15,335 bases of DNA, from positions 1 to 15,335 of the forward strand of contig JANWYL010000045.1 in assembly GCA_025056955.1 (NCBI GenBank), written 5' to 3'. Position numbers and translations under genes: made by a program. The notes under the pieces were generated by a model, which ran no database searches, was not told the DNA's origin, and saw only the letters and a list, made by a program, of their open reading frames with translations. Of this stretch, positions 7,571 to 14,632 are shown piece by piece (position 1 is the stretch's first letter; each line of letters starts with the position of its first letter). Source of the DNA: Sandaracinaceae bacterium. Lineage in GTDB: Bacteria; Myxococcota_A; Polyangia; Polyangiales; Sandaracinaceae.

Positions 7571-7585
7571 CTGCACTCCGTGCAG
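7571..7585. other. Perfect inverted repeat in the gap before the lipoprotein run
   Basis: CTGCAC-TCC-GTGCAG forms a perfect 6-base dyad with a 3-base centre, in the 84 bases between the DUF2452 gene and the cysteine-rich lipoprotein gene. There is no U-run, so it is not a standard terminator. It could be an operator or an RNA hairpin. No convincing promoter was identified in the gap. Confidence 0.4.
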
Positions 7586-7606
7586 AACTATGCAATGTTT
7601 ACACAG

Positions 7607-8122
7607 TCAGGTGGCCTCATTCTTCGAAGCGGCACATGCAGCAAGGAGCTCTGAGCCAAGGGCAAAGGGAGGAGAAGATTCGGTGCCAAGACGCGTGAAG
7701 CTCATGTCTGCTTCAAGCCGATAGCTTGCGATATAAGAAGAGCCTGGCGGTGCTCCGCCCCACTCCTCTGGCCCAACAATCGAAAGCCACCGAGACCCAT
7801 CTTTGCGTTCGTAGAGATGGTAAATTTGCCCTGGGCGCTTAGGAAAATGGCAAGCCACCTGATGGATGGCGAGGCTCTCTTGAACCCGCTCGAGAATCGC
7901 CCGCGCTTTTTCCTGAAGGGCACGGATCTGTGAGGCGATCAGCGCGAGTTCAGCGCTTGCAACCGCACCAAGCATGGCATCTGCCTCGGCGATGGCCTTG
8001 GCCATATCGACAATATCGTAAGGAGGGGAAAGGCGACTAAGGGGATAAGGTGAGAGGTGGGGAGGCCCATCTTGGCGAGGGCCTTCGTAACGGCCAAGAG
8101 GCGGTTCGCTATGTTTGCTCAT
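7607..8122 (-). CDS. DUF2452 (C1orf50-like) family protein
   Basis: A 171-residue protein matching DUF2452, the family of human C1orf50, whose function is unknown. Hallmarks in order: 'PPYDIVDMAKAIAEADAML' (33-51); a helical 'IASQIRALQEKARAIL' (62-77); 'CHFPKRPGQIYHLYER' (91-106); 'SIVGPEEWG' (114-122); and 'YIASYRLEADMSFTR' (130-144). No signal peptide or membrane segment is present, so it is probably cytoplasmic. The first ~30 residues are charged and proline-rich, probably disordered. The ATG at 8122 is preferred to a TTG three codons earlier; neither has a strong ribosome site. It starts 45 bases after the glycogen phosphorylase stop on the same strand, so co-transcription with glgP is plausible. 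Family assignment is firm from the motif series; the role is unknown. Confidence 0.85.
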   Translation of the reverse strand: MSKHSEPPLGRYEGPRQDGPPHLSPYPLSRLSPPYDIVDMAKAIAEADAMLGAVASAELALIASQIRALQEKARAILERVQESLAIHQVACHFPKRPGQIYHLYERKDGSRWLSIVGPEEWGGAPPGSSYIASYRLEADMSFTRLGTESSPPFALGSELLAACAASKNEAT

Positions 8123-8167
8123 CAGTTTCAAAGATGCGTCAAGGGCGTCTCATCGCAAAGCCAACCC

Positions 8168-10624
8168 TTACGAGATGGGCACGCCCCACGTTTCTCGGGC
8201 ATATCCACGAATCGTTTCATCGCTCGAAAAGCGGCCCATGCGGGCGATGTTGAGGGCTGCGCGCCGCGTCCACTCCCAAGGGTCAAGATAAAGCTCGTCA
8301 ACTTGCTCTTGCGCTTGAACGTAAGCGGAAAAATCAGCCAGCACAAAATAGCGGTCGTGCCAAAGGAGAGATTCAACCAGGGGCCGGAAGCAACCGGGTT
8401 CTTCGGGAGAAAAAAGCCCGCTTGCGATGGCATCGAGCACCCGCTTGAGGCGTTCATTGGATTCATAGATGTCTCGAGGTGCATAGCCTCTCGCCCACCA
8501 GGCAGCGACTTCCTCAGCAGTCAATCCAAAGAGGAAAAAGTTTTCTGCTCCAACGGCCTCCCGAATCTCGATGTTTGCCCCATCCAAGGTGCCAATTGTG
8601 AGGGCCCCATTCATCGCAAGCTTCATGTTGCCAGTGCCACTCGCTTCGAAACCGGCAGTTGAAATCTGTTCAGAAAGATCAGCGGCAGGGATGATGACTT
8701 CGGCCAAGGACACGCGGTAGTCCGGAACGAAAAACACAAAGAGATGCTCGCGCACCTTGGGGTCGGCGTTAACAACTTGGGCAACCGCATTCGCAAGGTG
8801 GATGATTCGCTTTGCGGCCTCGTACGCACTTGCGGCCTTGCCACCGATGAGCACAGTGCGTGGAACCCTGGGCACCCACCCATCACGAATGCGGAGGTAG
8901 CGATCGATCACGTGCAGGACGTTGAGCAACTGCCTTTTGTATTCGTGGATGCGCTTGACCTGGACGTCGAGCAAGCGATCCTCAGGCAAGCGCACCCCTG
9001 TTTCGCGTTCAATCACTCGAACGAGGCGTCGCTTGTTGACTTGCTTCACGTGAAACAACCGCTCGAGCATGCTCCGGTCACCCAAATGGGCCTCGAGCGC
9101 ACGCACGCGTGAGAGGTCCTTGATCCACTCAGGCCCAGCAACTTCGGTAAGGATTTGAGCAAGGGCGGGATTGCATTGCCCAATCCAACGGCGTGGGGTC
9201 ACGCCATTTGTGTGGTTGCAAAAACGGCCAGGGAAAAAGGCGTCGTACTCGGGAAAAAGCCGCTCCCGAAGAAGCCTCGAGTGAAGGGCCGAGACTCCGT
9301 TGACGCTGAAACTGCCCACCACACACAGATGGGCCATCCGGACATTGGGCTGTGGGCCCCGTTCAACGATGGCCATGCGCTCGAGGCGCTGCGCATCGTT
9401 GGGATGGCGAGTGGCCACTTCAATCCCAAGCCTTCGGTCGATCTCGCGGATGATGTCAAGCTGGCGGGGAAGAAAGCGGTCAAGCATGTGGACAGGCCAC
9501 ACTTCGAGGGCCTCGGGAAGAAGGGTGTGGTTGGTATAGGCAAACGAACGCGTGGTGAGCTCCCAAGCCCTTTCCCAGCTGAAGCGGTGCTCGTCGAGCA
9601 AAATCCGCATCATCTCGGGGATGGCAAGCGCTGGATGGGTGTCGTTGAGCTGGAAAACATTGTGCTCAGCAAAGTTGTCAAGGGTGCCCCAGCGCGCAAG
9701 ATGCCGCTGAATTGCGTCTTGGAGGCTTGCTGAAACGAAGAAGTATTCCTGGCGCAGGCGCAGTTCCTTCCCGGCAGGGCCTGTATCGTTCGGATAGAGC
9801 ACGCGCGTGAGGTGCTCGGCCATGTTGCGTTCGGCAACGGATCCGTTGTGGTCACCTGCGTTGAAGCGGGCCAAATCAAAAGCCACAACCGGTCGTGCCC
9901 ACCAGAGGCGCAAGGTGAGCACCACGTCGTTGGTGTAGCCAGGCACGGGAATGTCGTGTGCCTCTGCAATCACATCTTGCGTGTCCACCCACGCGTAGTA
10001 AAGGCGGCCATCACCATCGATACGGGCCTCGACCCGCCCTCCAAAACGCACGCGATAGTGGGTCTCGCTCCGATGCACGCCGAGCAAGGGGCCGTGTGCA
10101 AGCCAGCTATCGGGCTCCTCAACCTGTTGCCCGTTTTCAATGCGTTGCTTGAAGATGCCGTAGTCATAGCGGATGCCATATCCCGTGCCTGCTATGCCAA
10201 GCGTTGCCATCGACTCCAAAAAGCACGAAGCCAAGCGCCCAAGGCCTCCATTGCCAAGTCCAGGATCAGGCTCAAGCTCGAAAAGCTCATCGAGATCAAT
10301 CCCAATCTCAACGAGAGCGGCTCTGGCTTCCTCAAGCATGCCAAGGTTGAAAAGCGCATCCCGAAGAAGACGCCCTGGAAGGTACTCCATCGAAAGGTAG
10401 TAGACGCGCTTGTGTCCCGCATCCCACTGTCGCTTTGTGCACTCAAGCCAGCGGTCGGCCAACCGATCCCTTACCGCTCGGCCCACCGCGTAGAGGACAT
10501 CGATGGCCGTTGCGCGGTACTGGTCGCGTACCCTCGTGTGCGCAAGGTGATGAATGACTGACTCGCGAAAAGAAGCCCGATCAAGCGGAAGCGGGGCCGA
10601 TGGGATTTGGGCGCGGATTTTCAT
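8168..10624 (-). CDS. glgP: Glycogen/alpha-glucan phosphorylase
   Basis: An 818-residue, full-length GT35 phosphorylase. It uses phosphate to remove terminal alpha-1,4-linked glucose from glycogen, giving glucose-1-phosphate, with pyridoxal phosphate as cofactor, in the cytoplasm. The PLP-site signature EASGTGNMKLAMNGALTIGT lies at 660-679 with the Schiff-base Lys at 668. Other family blocks are 'YYLSMEYLPGRLL' (75-87), 'LGNGGLGRLASCF' (123-135), 'FQLNDTHPALAIPE' (324-337), 'CNHTNGVTPRRW' (469-480) and 'KRIHEYKRQLLNVLHVI' (557-573). Length is normal for bacterial enzymes. ATG 10624 is preceded by AAGGA with a 4-base spacer. It is transcribed divergently from pgi across 80 bases, linking glycogen breakdown with hexose-phosphate interconversion. 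No regulatory motif beyond a short dyad overlapping its ribosome site is visible. Confidence 0.97.
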   Translation of the reverse strand: MKIRAQIPSAPLPLDRASFRESVIHHLAHTRVRDQYRATAIDVLYAVGRAVRDRLADRWLECTKRQWDAGHKRVYYLSMEYLPGRLLRDALFNLGMLEEARAALVEIGIDLDELFELEPDPGLGNGGLGRLASCFLESMATLGIAGTGYGIRYDYGIFKQRIENGQQVEEPDSWLAHGPLLGVHRSETHYRVRFGGRVEARIDGDGRLYYAWVDTQDVIAEAHDIPVPGYTNDVVLTLRLWWARPVVAFDLARFNAGDHNGSVAERNMAEHLTRVLYPNDTGPAGKELRLRQEYFFVSASLQDAIQRHLARWGTLDNFAEHNVFQLNDTHPALAIPEMMRILLDEHRFSWERAWELTTRSFAYTNHTLLPEALEVWPVHMLDRFLPRQLDIIREIDRRLGIEVATRHPNDAQRLERMAIVERGPQPNVRMAHLCVVGSFSVNGVSALHSRLLRERLFPEYDAFFPGRFCNHTNGVTPRRWIGQCNPALAQILTEVAGPEWIKDLSRVRALEAHLGDRSMLERLFHVKQVNKRRLVRVIERETGVRLPEDRLLDVQVKRIHEYKRQLLNVLHVIDRYLRIRDGWVPRVPRTVLIGGKAASAYEAAKRIIHLANAVAQVVNADPKVREHLFVFFVPDYRVSLAEVIIPAADLSEQISTAGFEASGTGNMKLAMNGALTIGTLDGANIEIREAVGAENFFLFGLTAEEVAAWWARGYAPRDIYESNERLKRVLDAIASGLFSPEEPGCFRPLVESLLWHDRYFVLADFSAYVQAQEQVDELYLDPWEWTRRAALNIARMGRFSSDETIRGYARETWGVPIS

Positions 10625-10630
10625 ACCGTC

Positions 10631-10643
10631 CTTGTATCACAAG
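10631..10643. promoter_or_regulatory. Short dyad in the glgP-pgi divergent region
   Basis: CTTGT-ATC-ACAAG is a perfect 5-base inverted repeat lying 6 bases upstream of the glgP start and overlapping its AAGGA ribosome site. Its position suits an operator or translational control element, but it is short and could be chance. I see no convincing -10/-35 pair for either gene in 10625-10704. Confidence 0.3.
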
Positions 10644-10704
10644 AAAGCAAAGAGGCTGCATCCTTCGATTGTGTGCCCTCCCTCCCTTTGGGAAGCTTTG
10701 GATC

Positions 10705-12387
10705 ATGCCCAGACCAGACGCATTTCCAGAATTTGAAAACCTTCGGAGCCACGGGAAGGAATTGCGCCAAAGCTCCCTCGTCGACTTGGTCAATGCCCCA
10801 AGGCGCCTCAAAACGATGCAGCTCGAAGCAGAGGGAATCTTCGTCGATATGTCAAAGGCCTTGCTCGACGAGCGGGCGCTCGAGCTCCTTCTGGCTCTGG
10901 CTCGCAAACAAGGCCTCGCGGATGGCATCCGTGCCATGTGCGAGGGCCAGCCGATCAATAACACTGAAAAACGGGCGGTCCTCCACGTCGCCCTCCGCAA
11001 CAAAAGCGATCGGCCTGGCTTTGTTGAAGGGCGCGATGTGATGCCCGAAGTCCGCGCTGAGCTTTCAAAAATCGAAGCGCTTGCACGCGCAGTGCGAAGC
11101 GGCAGTTGGCGAGGGCACACGGGAGAGCGCATCACCGATGTGGTCAATATCGGCATTGGTGGTTCTGACCTCGGCCCTCGCTTGATTTGCGAAGCGCTTG
11201 AGCCCTACTGGAATTGCCTTCCCTCCCCCCTGGTGCGCCCCCATTTCGTCTCAAACGTCGACGGCGCTGACCTCGGCCGCCTCCTCAAGGGCCTGCGTCC
11301 TGAGTCAACGCTCTTTCTCATTTCGAGCAAAACCTTCACCACTCCCGAAACAATTGCAAATGCAAAAAGCGCCCGCGCTTGGCTCTGTTCCAAGCTTGGT
11401 GAAGAAGCAGTGGCACGTCATTTTTTCGCGATTTCGACCAATGAAAGGGAGGTTGCACGATTTGGCATCGACCCCTCTCGCATGCTTCGCTTTTGGGAGT
11501 GGGTTGGCGGCCGCTTTTCGCTCTGGAGCGCGATCGGGACCATCGTTGCAATCGCAATTGGCCCTGAACGCTTTTTTGAGCTCCTCGAAGGCGCTTTTGT
11601 CATGGATGAGCACTTCCGCACAGCGCCCCTTGAGCACAATCTCCCTGTTCGGCTTGGGCTCCTGGATTTTTGGTATTCGACTGTGCTTGGCGCCGAAAGC
11701 CTCGCCCTCATTCCATACTCCCAGCTTCTTGCCTCTCTGCCATCGTGGTTTCAGCAGTGCGCGATGGAAAGCAACGGCAAAGGCGTGGATCGGGATGGAT
11801 TCCCCCTCTCTTACCCATCGGCTTCAATCATTTGGGGTGCGCCAGGAACCAACAGCCAACATGCCTTTTTTCAGCTCCTTCACCAAGGCACGCGTTTTGT
11901 GCCCTGCGAATTCGTGGCAGCCATCGAGCCATCCTACGACTTCGAAGGGGCACCTCATCACGTGATGCTTCTTGCCAATATGATTGCCCAAAGCGAAGCC
12001 TTGCTTCTTGGCAAGGACCTCGAAAGCGTGCGTCAGGATCTCATGAAAGAAGGCCGAAGTACCGAAGAGATCGAAGCCCTTGCCCCCCATAAAGTCTTTC
12101 CAGGCAAGCGCCCAAGCACCGTGATTCTCATGGAGCGCATCGATCCCCGTCACCTCGGTGCCCTCCTCGCCCTCTATGAGCATCGCGTCTTTGTCCAAGG
12201 ATGGATGCTCGGAATCAACAGCTTCGACCAGTGGGGGGTCGAGCTTGGAAAAAGGCTTGCGCAAACGATTGTTGAGGAATTGAAAGGAGCAGCGCCTCCA
12301 TCTGCACACGACCCTTCGACACAAGCCCTCATCGCTCGCCTCCGCAACAAACTCAAGGACCTCCTTCAGGCCAAAAGTGGGGAGTAA
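10705..12387 (+). CDS. pgi: Glucose-6-phosphate isomerase
   Basis: A 560-residue cytoplasmic enzyme interconverting glucose-6-phosphate and fructose-6-phosphate in glycolysis and gluconeogenesis. It aligns closely with E. coli Pgi over its whole length. Signature 1, VNIGIGGSDLGP, is at 147-158. The catalytic Glu is in MESNGK (Glu355), the ring-opening His in GTNSQHAF (His386), and the Lys in FDQWGVELGK (Lys516). The sugar-phosphate loop 'SSKTFTTPET' is at 207-216. One odd residue is Ala379 in WGAPGTN, where E. coli has Glu. The start at ATG 10705 is preferred over an in-frame ATG at 10600, which lies within glgP, because the protein then begins where the family begins and GGAAG precedes it by 9 bases. 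It heads a rightward run with the fused oxidoreductase (73-base gap) and the heparinase-like gene. Confidence 0.97.
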   Translation: MPRPDAFPEFENLRSHGKELRQSSLVDLVNAPRRLKTMQLEAEGIFVDMSKALLDERALELLLALARKQGLADGIRAMCEGQPINNTEKRAVLHVALRNKSDRPGFVEGRDVMPEVRAELSKIEALARAVRSGSWRGHTGERITDVVNIGIGGSDLGPRLICEALEPYWNCLPSPLVRPHFVSNVDGADLGRLLKGLRPESTLFLISSKTFTTPETIANAKSARAWLCSKLGEEAVARHFFAISTNEREVARFGIDPSRMLRFWEWVGGRFSLWSAIGTIVAIAIGPERFFELLEGAFVMDEHFRTAPLEHNLPVRLGLLDFWYSTVLGAESLALIPYSQLLASLPSWFQQCAMESNGKGVDRDGFPLSYPSASIIWGAPGTNSQHAFFQLLHQGTRFVPCEFVAAIEPSYDFEGAPHHVMLLANMIAQSEALLLGKDLESVRQDLMKEGRSTEEIEALAPHKVFPGKRPSTVILMERIDPRHLGALLALYEHRVFVQGWMLGINSFDQWGVELGKRLAQTIVEELKGAAPPSAHDPSTQALIARLRNKLKDLLQAKSGE

Positions 12388-12460
12388 GGCATGGAAATTG
12401 CTTTGTGTAGCACGTGTTCTCCTTGCACACGGGCCAAAGGCGGGCTAGGGGCCTTTCCAA

Positions 12461-14632
12461 ATGCGTCAGCTCGTTCAATCACTCCGCGATGGCTCGCTTG
12501 AAGTTGTTGAAGTGCCAAGCCCGAAGGCCAGAAGGGGCATGGTGCACGTCCGAAATCTGGCCTCTGTGATTTCGCCTGGAACCGAGCGGGCAATGCAAGA
12601 GCTTGCCAAAAAAAGCCTTCTCGAAAAAGCGCTTGCTCGCCCTGACCTTGTGCGCAAGGTGCTCGAAAAAGCCCGAAAAGACGGAATCCTCGCTGCCTAC
12701 CGCGCAGCGAGCGCTCGCCTGGATGAACCGGTGCCAGTTGGTTACTCCTGTGCGGGAAGGGTGATTGAAGCGGGGCAAGGAGCAGAAGAGTTCGCGCCAG
12801 GTACCCTTGTGGCCTGTGGGGGTGCAGGCCATGCAAGCCATGCAGAAGAAGTCCTGGTCCCCCGAAACCTTGTGGTGCCTGTTCCAGATGGCTTGCCAAT
12901 CGAGCACGCAGCTTTTGCCACAATCGGTGCGATTGCGCTCCATGGAGTGCACATCACCAAGCCAGAACTTGGAGAAGATGTGGTGGTGATTGGGCTTGGG
13001 CTTATTGGGTTGATCACCGTGCAAATGCTTCAGGTGAGTGGGTGCAGGGTGATTGCCGTTGATTTGGATGAAAATCGGGTTGCACTTGCAAAATCCCTTG
13101 GTGCTGAGCTTTCCTTCACCCTTTCACACCCACAGGAGCATGAGCCCATCATGGATGCGACTTCTGGTTATGGAGCGGATGCAGTGGTTGTTTGCGCGGC
13201 CAGTTCGAGTCCAGACCCAATGGAATTGGCGGGTAAGGTTGCAAGAGATCGAGGAAGGGTGGTTGTCGTTGGAACAGTGAAAACCGAATTTGATAGAGGT
13301 CCCTATTACATGAAGGAGCTGGAGGTGCGGCTTTCGCGCTCGTATGGCCCAGGGCGTTATGACCAGGATTATGAAGAAAGGGGGTTGATTTATCCCCGCC
13401 CCTACGTGCGCTTCACCGAAACAGAAAACATGAGGGTGTTTTTACACCTTCTCGCTTCGGGAAAGGTGAAAGTTGAGCCTCTCATCACGCACCGCTTCCC
13501 CTTTGATCGAGTGCTTCAGGCCTACCAAGAGCTCGAAAGCCCATCATCCAAGGCCCTTGGGATTGTGCTCGAATATCCAAAAGAAGGGTACTCCTTCACA
13601 ACCCCCATCTCCTCACGCGCCCCCCTTCCAAGCACGGGGCGGTTGCGCGTTTCATTTATTGGTGCAGGGAATTTTGCACGTGCAGTTCTCCTTCCGGCTT
13701 TCGCAAAGCACGCCGTGCTCCGTGCCGTTGCGACAGGGAGAGGCCACACGGCCAGAGCGGTGGCAGAGCGTTTTGGGTTTGAGCGCGCTGTCGATGGCGC
13801 CCAAGCGATTTTGGATGATCCAGACACCGATGTTGTCGTGATTGCGACGCGGCACGATAGCCACGCGCGCCTTGTGGCCGAAGCCTTGGTGCGGGGCAAG
13901 CATGTTTTTGTCGAAAAGCCCCTTGCGATTGACGAAGAAGGCATCGCCCAAGTGGAAGAGGCGCTCAAGCAGGCCACCGATCGGGTGCTTCATGTCGGCT
14001 TCAATCGTCGCTTTGCGCCGATGAGTCGGGAGTTGCGTGAGATGCGCCTCCAAAGCCCTCGGCCTGCCTTTCTTGCCATTCGGGTAAGTGCTGGGCCTCT
14101 TCCACCAGGGCACTGGCTCAATGATCCTTTGGAAGGCGGCGGTCGCCTCATTGGAGAAGGCTGCCACTTTGTTGATCTTGCGCGCTTTTTGATCGGGCAC
14201 CGGATCGCCTGGGTGCATGCGATGGGTGCAAGCGAAGATGCACAGTCGAATTTCGTGGCTTCGCTTGGCTTTGTCGATGGGAGTGTGGCTTCGATTTCCT
14301 ATACCGCTCTGGGAAGCCCACGCATCGACAAAGAACTCATCGAGCTTTTCGCTGGCCCTTCGACCGGTCGGATTGAAGACTTCAAGAAAGCCTTGATCGC
14401 AACCCCCTATGGTGAACGTCGGATCCCCTCGATCAGCAAAGACAAGGGTCACGAAGCCCAAATCGAAAGCTTTCTCAAAGCTGCCGCAGGAAGGGCTCCA
14501 CGCCTCATTCCTCCTGAGGAAATCCTCGAGGTCTCTCGGGCCACTTTGGCGCTTGTTGAGTCCATGAGAAAGGGGGTGCGCGTTGCGCTGCCACACCTGG
14601 TCACAGGAGCTGAGCCAACTCAGGCGCAGTGA
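12461..14632 (+). CDS. Bi-domain oxidoreductase (MDR dehydrogenase fused to Gfo/Idh/MocA)
   Basis: A 723-residue fusion of two NAD(P)-dependent oxidoreductases. Residues about 1-372 are a medium-chain (alcohol-dehydrogenase-like) domain: 'ISPGTER' near 37-43, Rossmann motif VIGLGLIG at 176-183 and the following acidic Asp201. A structural-zinc four-Cys lobe is not seen. Residues about 393-712 are a Gfo/Idh/MocA domain: 'VSFIGAGNFARA' (397-408), 'VFVEKPLAID' with the EKP Lys at 486, and 'GEGCHFVDLARF' with His569. This architecture is common in capsule, exopolysaccharide and LPS loci, where it is thought to oxidise or reduce a sugar or sugar-nucleotide; the substrate is unknown. It sits between pgi and a heparinase-like gene whose start appears to overlap its 3' end. 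The ATG has only a weak GGGG-rich ribosome site. Architecture is certain; the exact reaction is not. Confidence 0.93.
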   Translation: MRQLVQSLRDGSLEVVEVPSPKARRGMVHVRNLASVISPGTERAMQELAKKSLLEKALARPDLVRKVLEKARKDGILAAYRAASARLDEPVPVGYSCAGRVIEAGQGAEEFAPGTLVACGGAGHASHAEEVLVPRNLVVPVPDGLPIEHAAFATIGAIALHGVHITKPELGEDVVVIGLGLIGLITVQMLQVSGCRVIAVDLDENRVALAKSLGAELSFTLSHPQEHEPIMDATSGYGADAVVVCAASSSPDPMELAGKVARDRGRVVVVGTVKTEFDRGPYYMKELEVRLSRSYGPGRYDQDYEERGLIYPRPYVRFTETENMRVFLHLLASGKVKVEPLITHRFPFDRVLQAYQELESPSSKALGIVLEYPKEGYSFTTPISSRAPLPSTGRLRVSFIGAGNFARAVLLPAFAKHAVLRAVATGRGHTARAVAERFGFERAVDGAQAILDDPDTDVVVIATRHDSHARLVAEALVRGKHVFVEKPLAIDEEGIAQVEEALKQATDRVLHVGFNRRFAPMSRELREMRLQSPRPAFLAIRVSAGPLPPGHWLNDPLEGGGRLIGEGCHFVDLARFLIGHRIAWVHAMGASEDAQSNFVASLGFVDGSVASISYTALGSPRIDKELIELFAGPSTGRIEDFKKALIATPYGERRIPSISKDKGHEAQIESFLKAAAGRAPRLIPPEEILEVSRATLALVESMRKGVRVALPHLVTGAEPTQAQ
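14569..14576 (+). promoter_or_regulatory. Ribosome binding site within the oxidoreductase gene for a TTG start
   Basis: AAAGGGGG lies 6 bases before the TTG at 14583, inside the 3' end of the fused oxidoreductase gene. It supports an overlapping start for the heparinase-like gene, whose frame has no ATG until well inside conserved sequence. Confidence 0.5.

Noticed and set aside
8123..8167. Possible hairpin between glgP and the DUF2452 gene
   Set aside because: Only four end pairs match, with mismatches inside, so it gives no support for a terminator.
9812..10561. 249-codon open frame on the plus strand
   Set aside because: It is antisense to the highly conserved N-terminal half of glycogen phosphorylase.
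10600..10704. In-frame ATG 35 codons upstream for pgi
   Set aside because: It lies within the glgP coding sequence and adds residues not present in the family; the ATG at 10705 matches the usual N-terminus.
11198..11965. 255-codon open frame on the plus strand in another frame
   Set aside because: It sits in another frame inside pgi, whose catalytic residues are all in the annotated frame.
12388..12460. Possible hairpin between pgi and the fused oxidoreductase (AAAGGC...GCCTTT)
   Set aside because: The stem is only about 6 bases with a 9-base loop and no U-run, so it was not called as a terminator.
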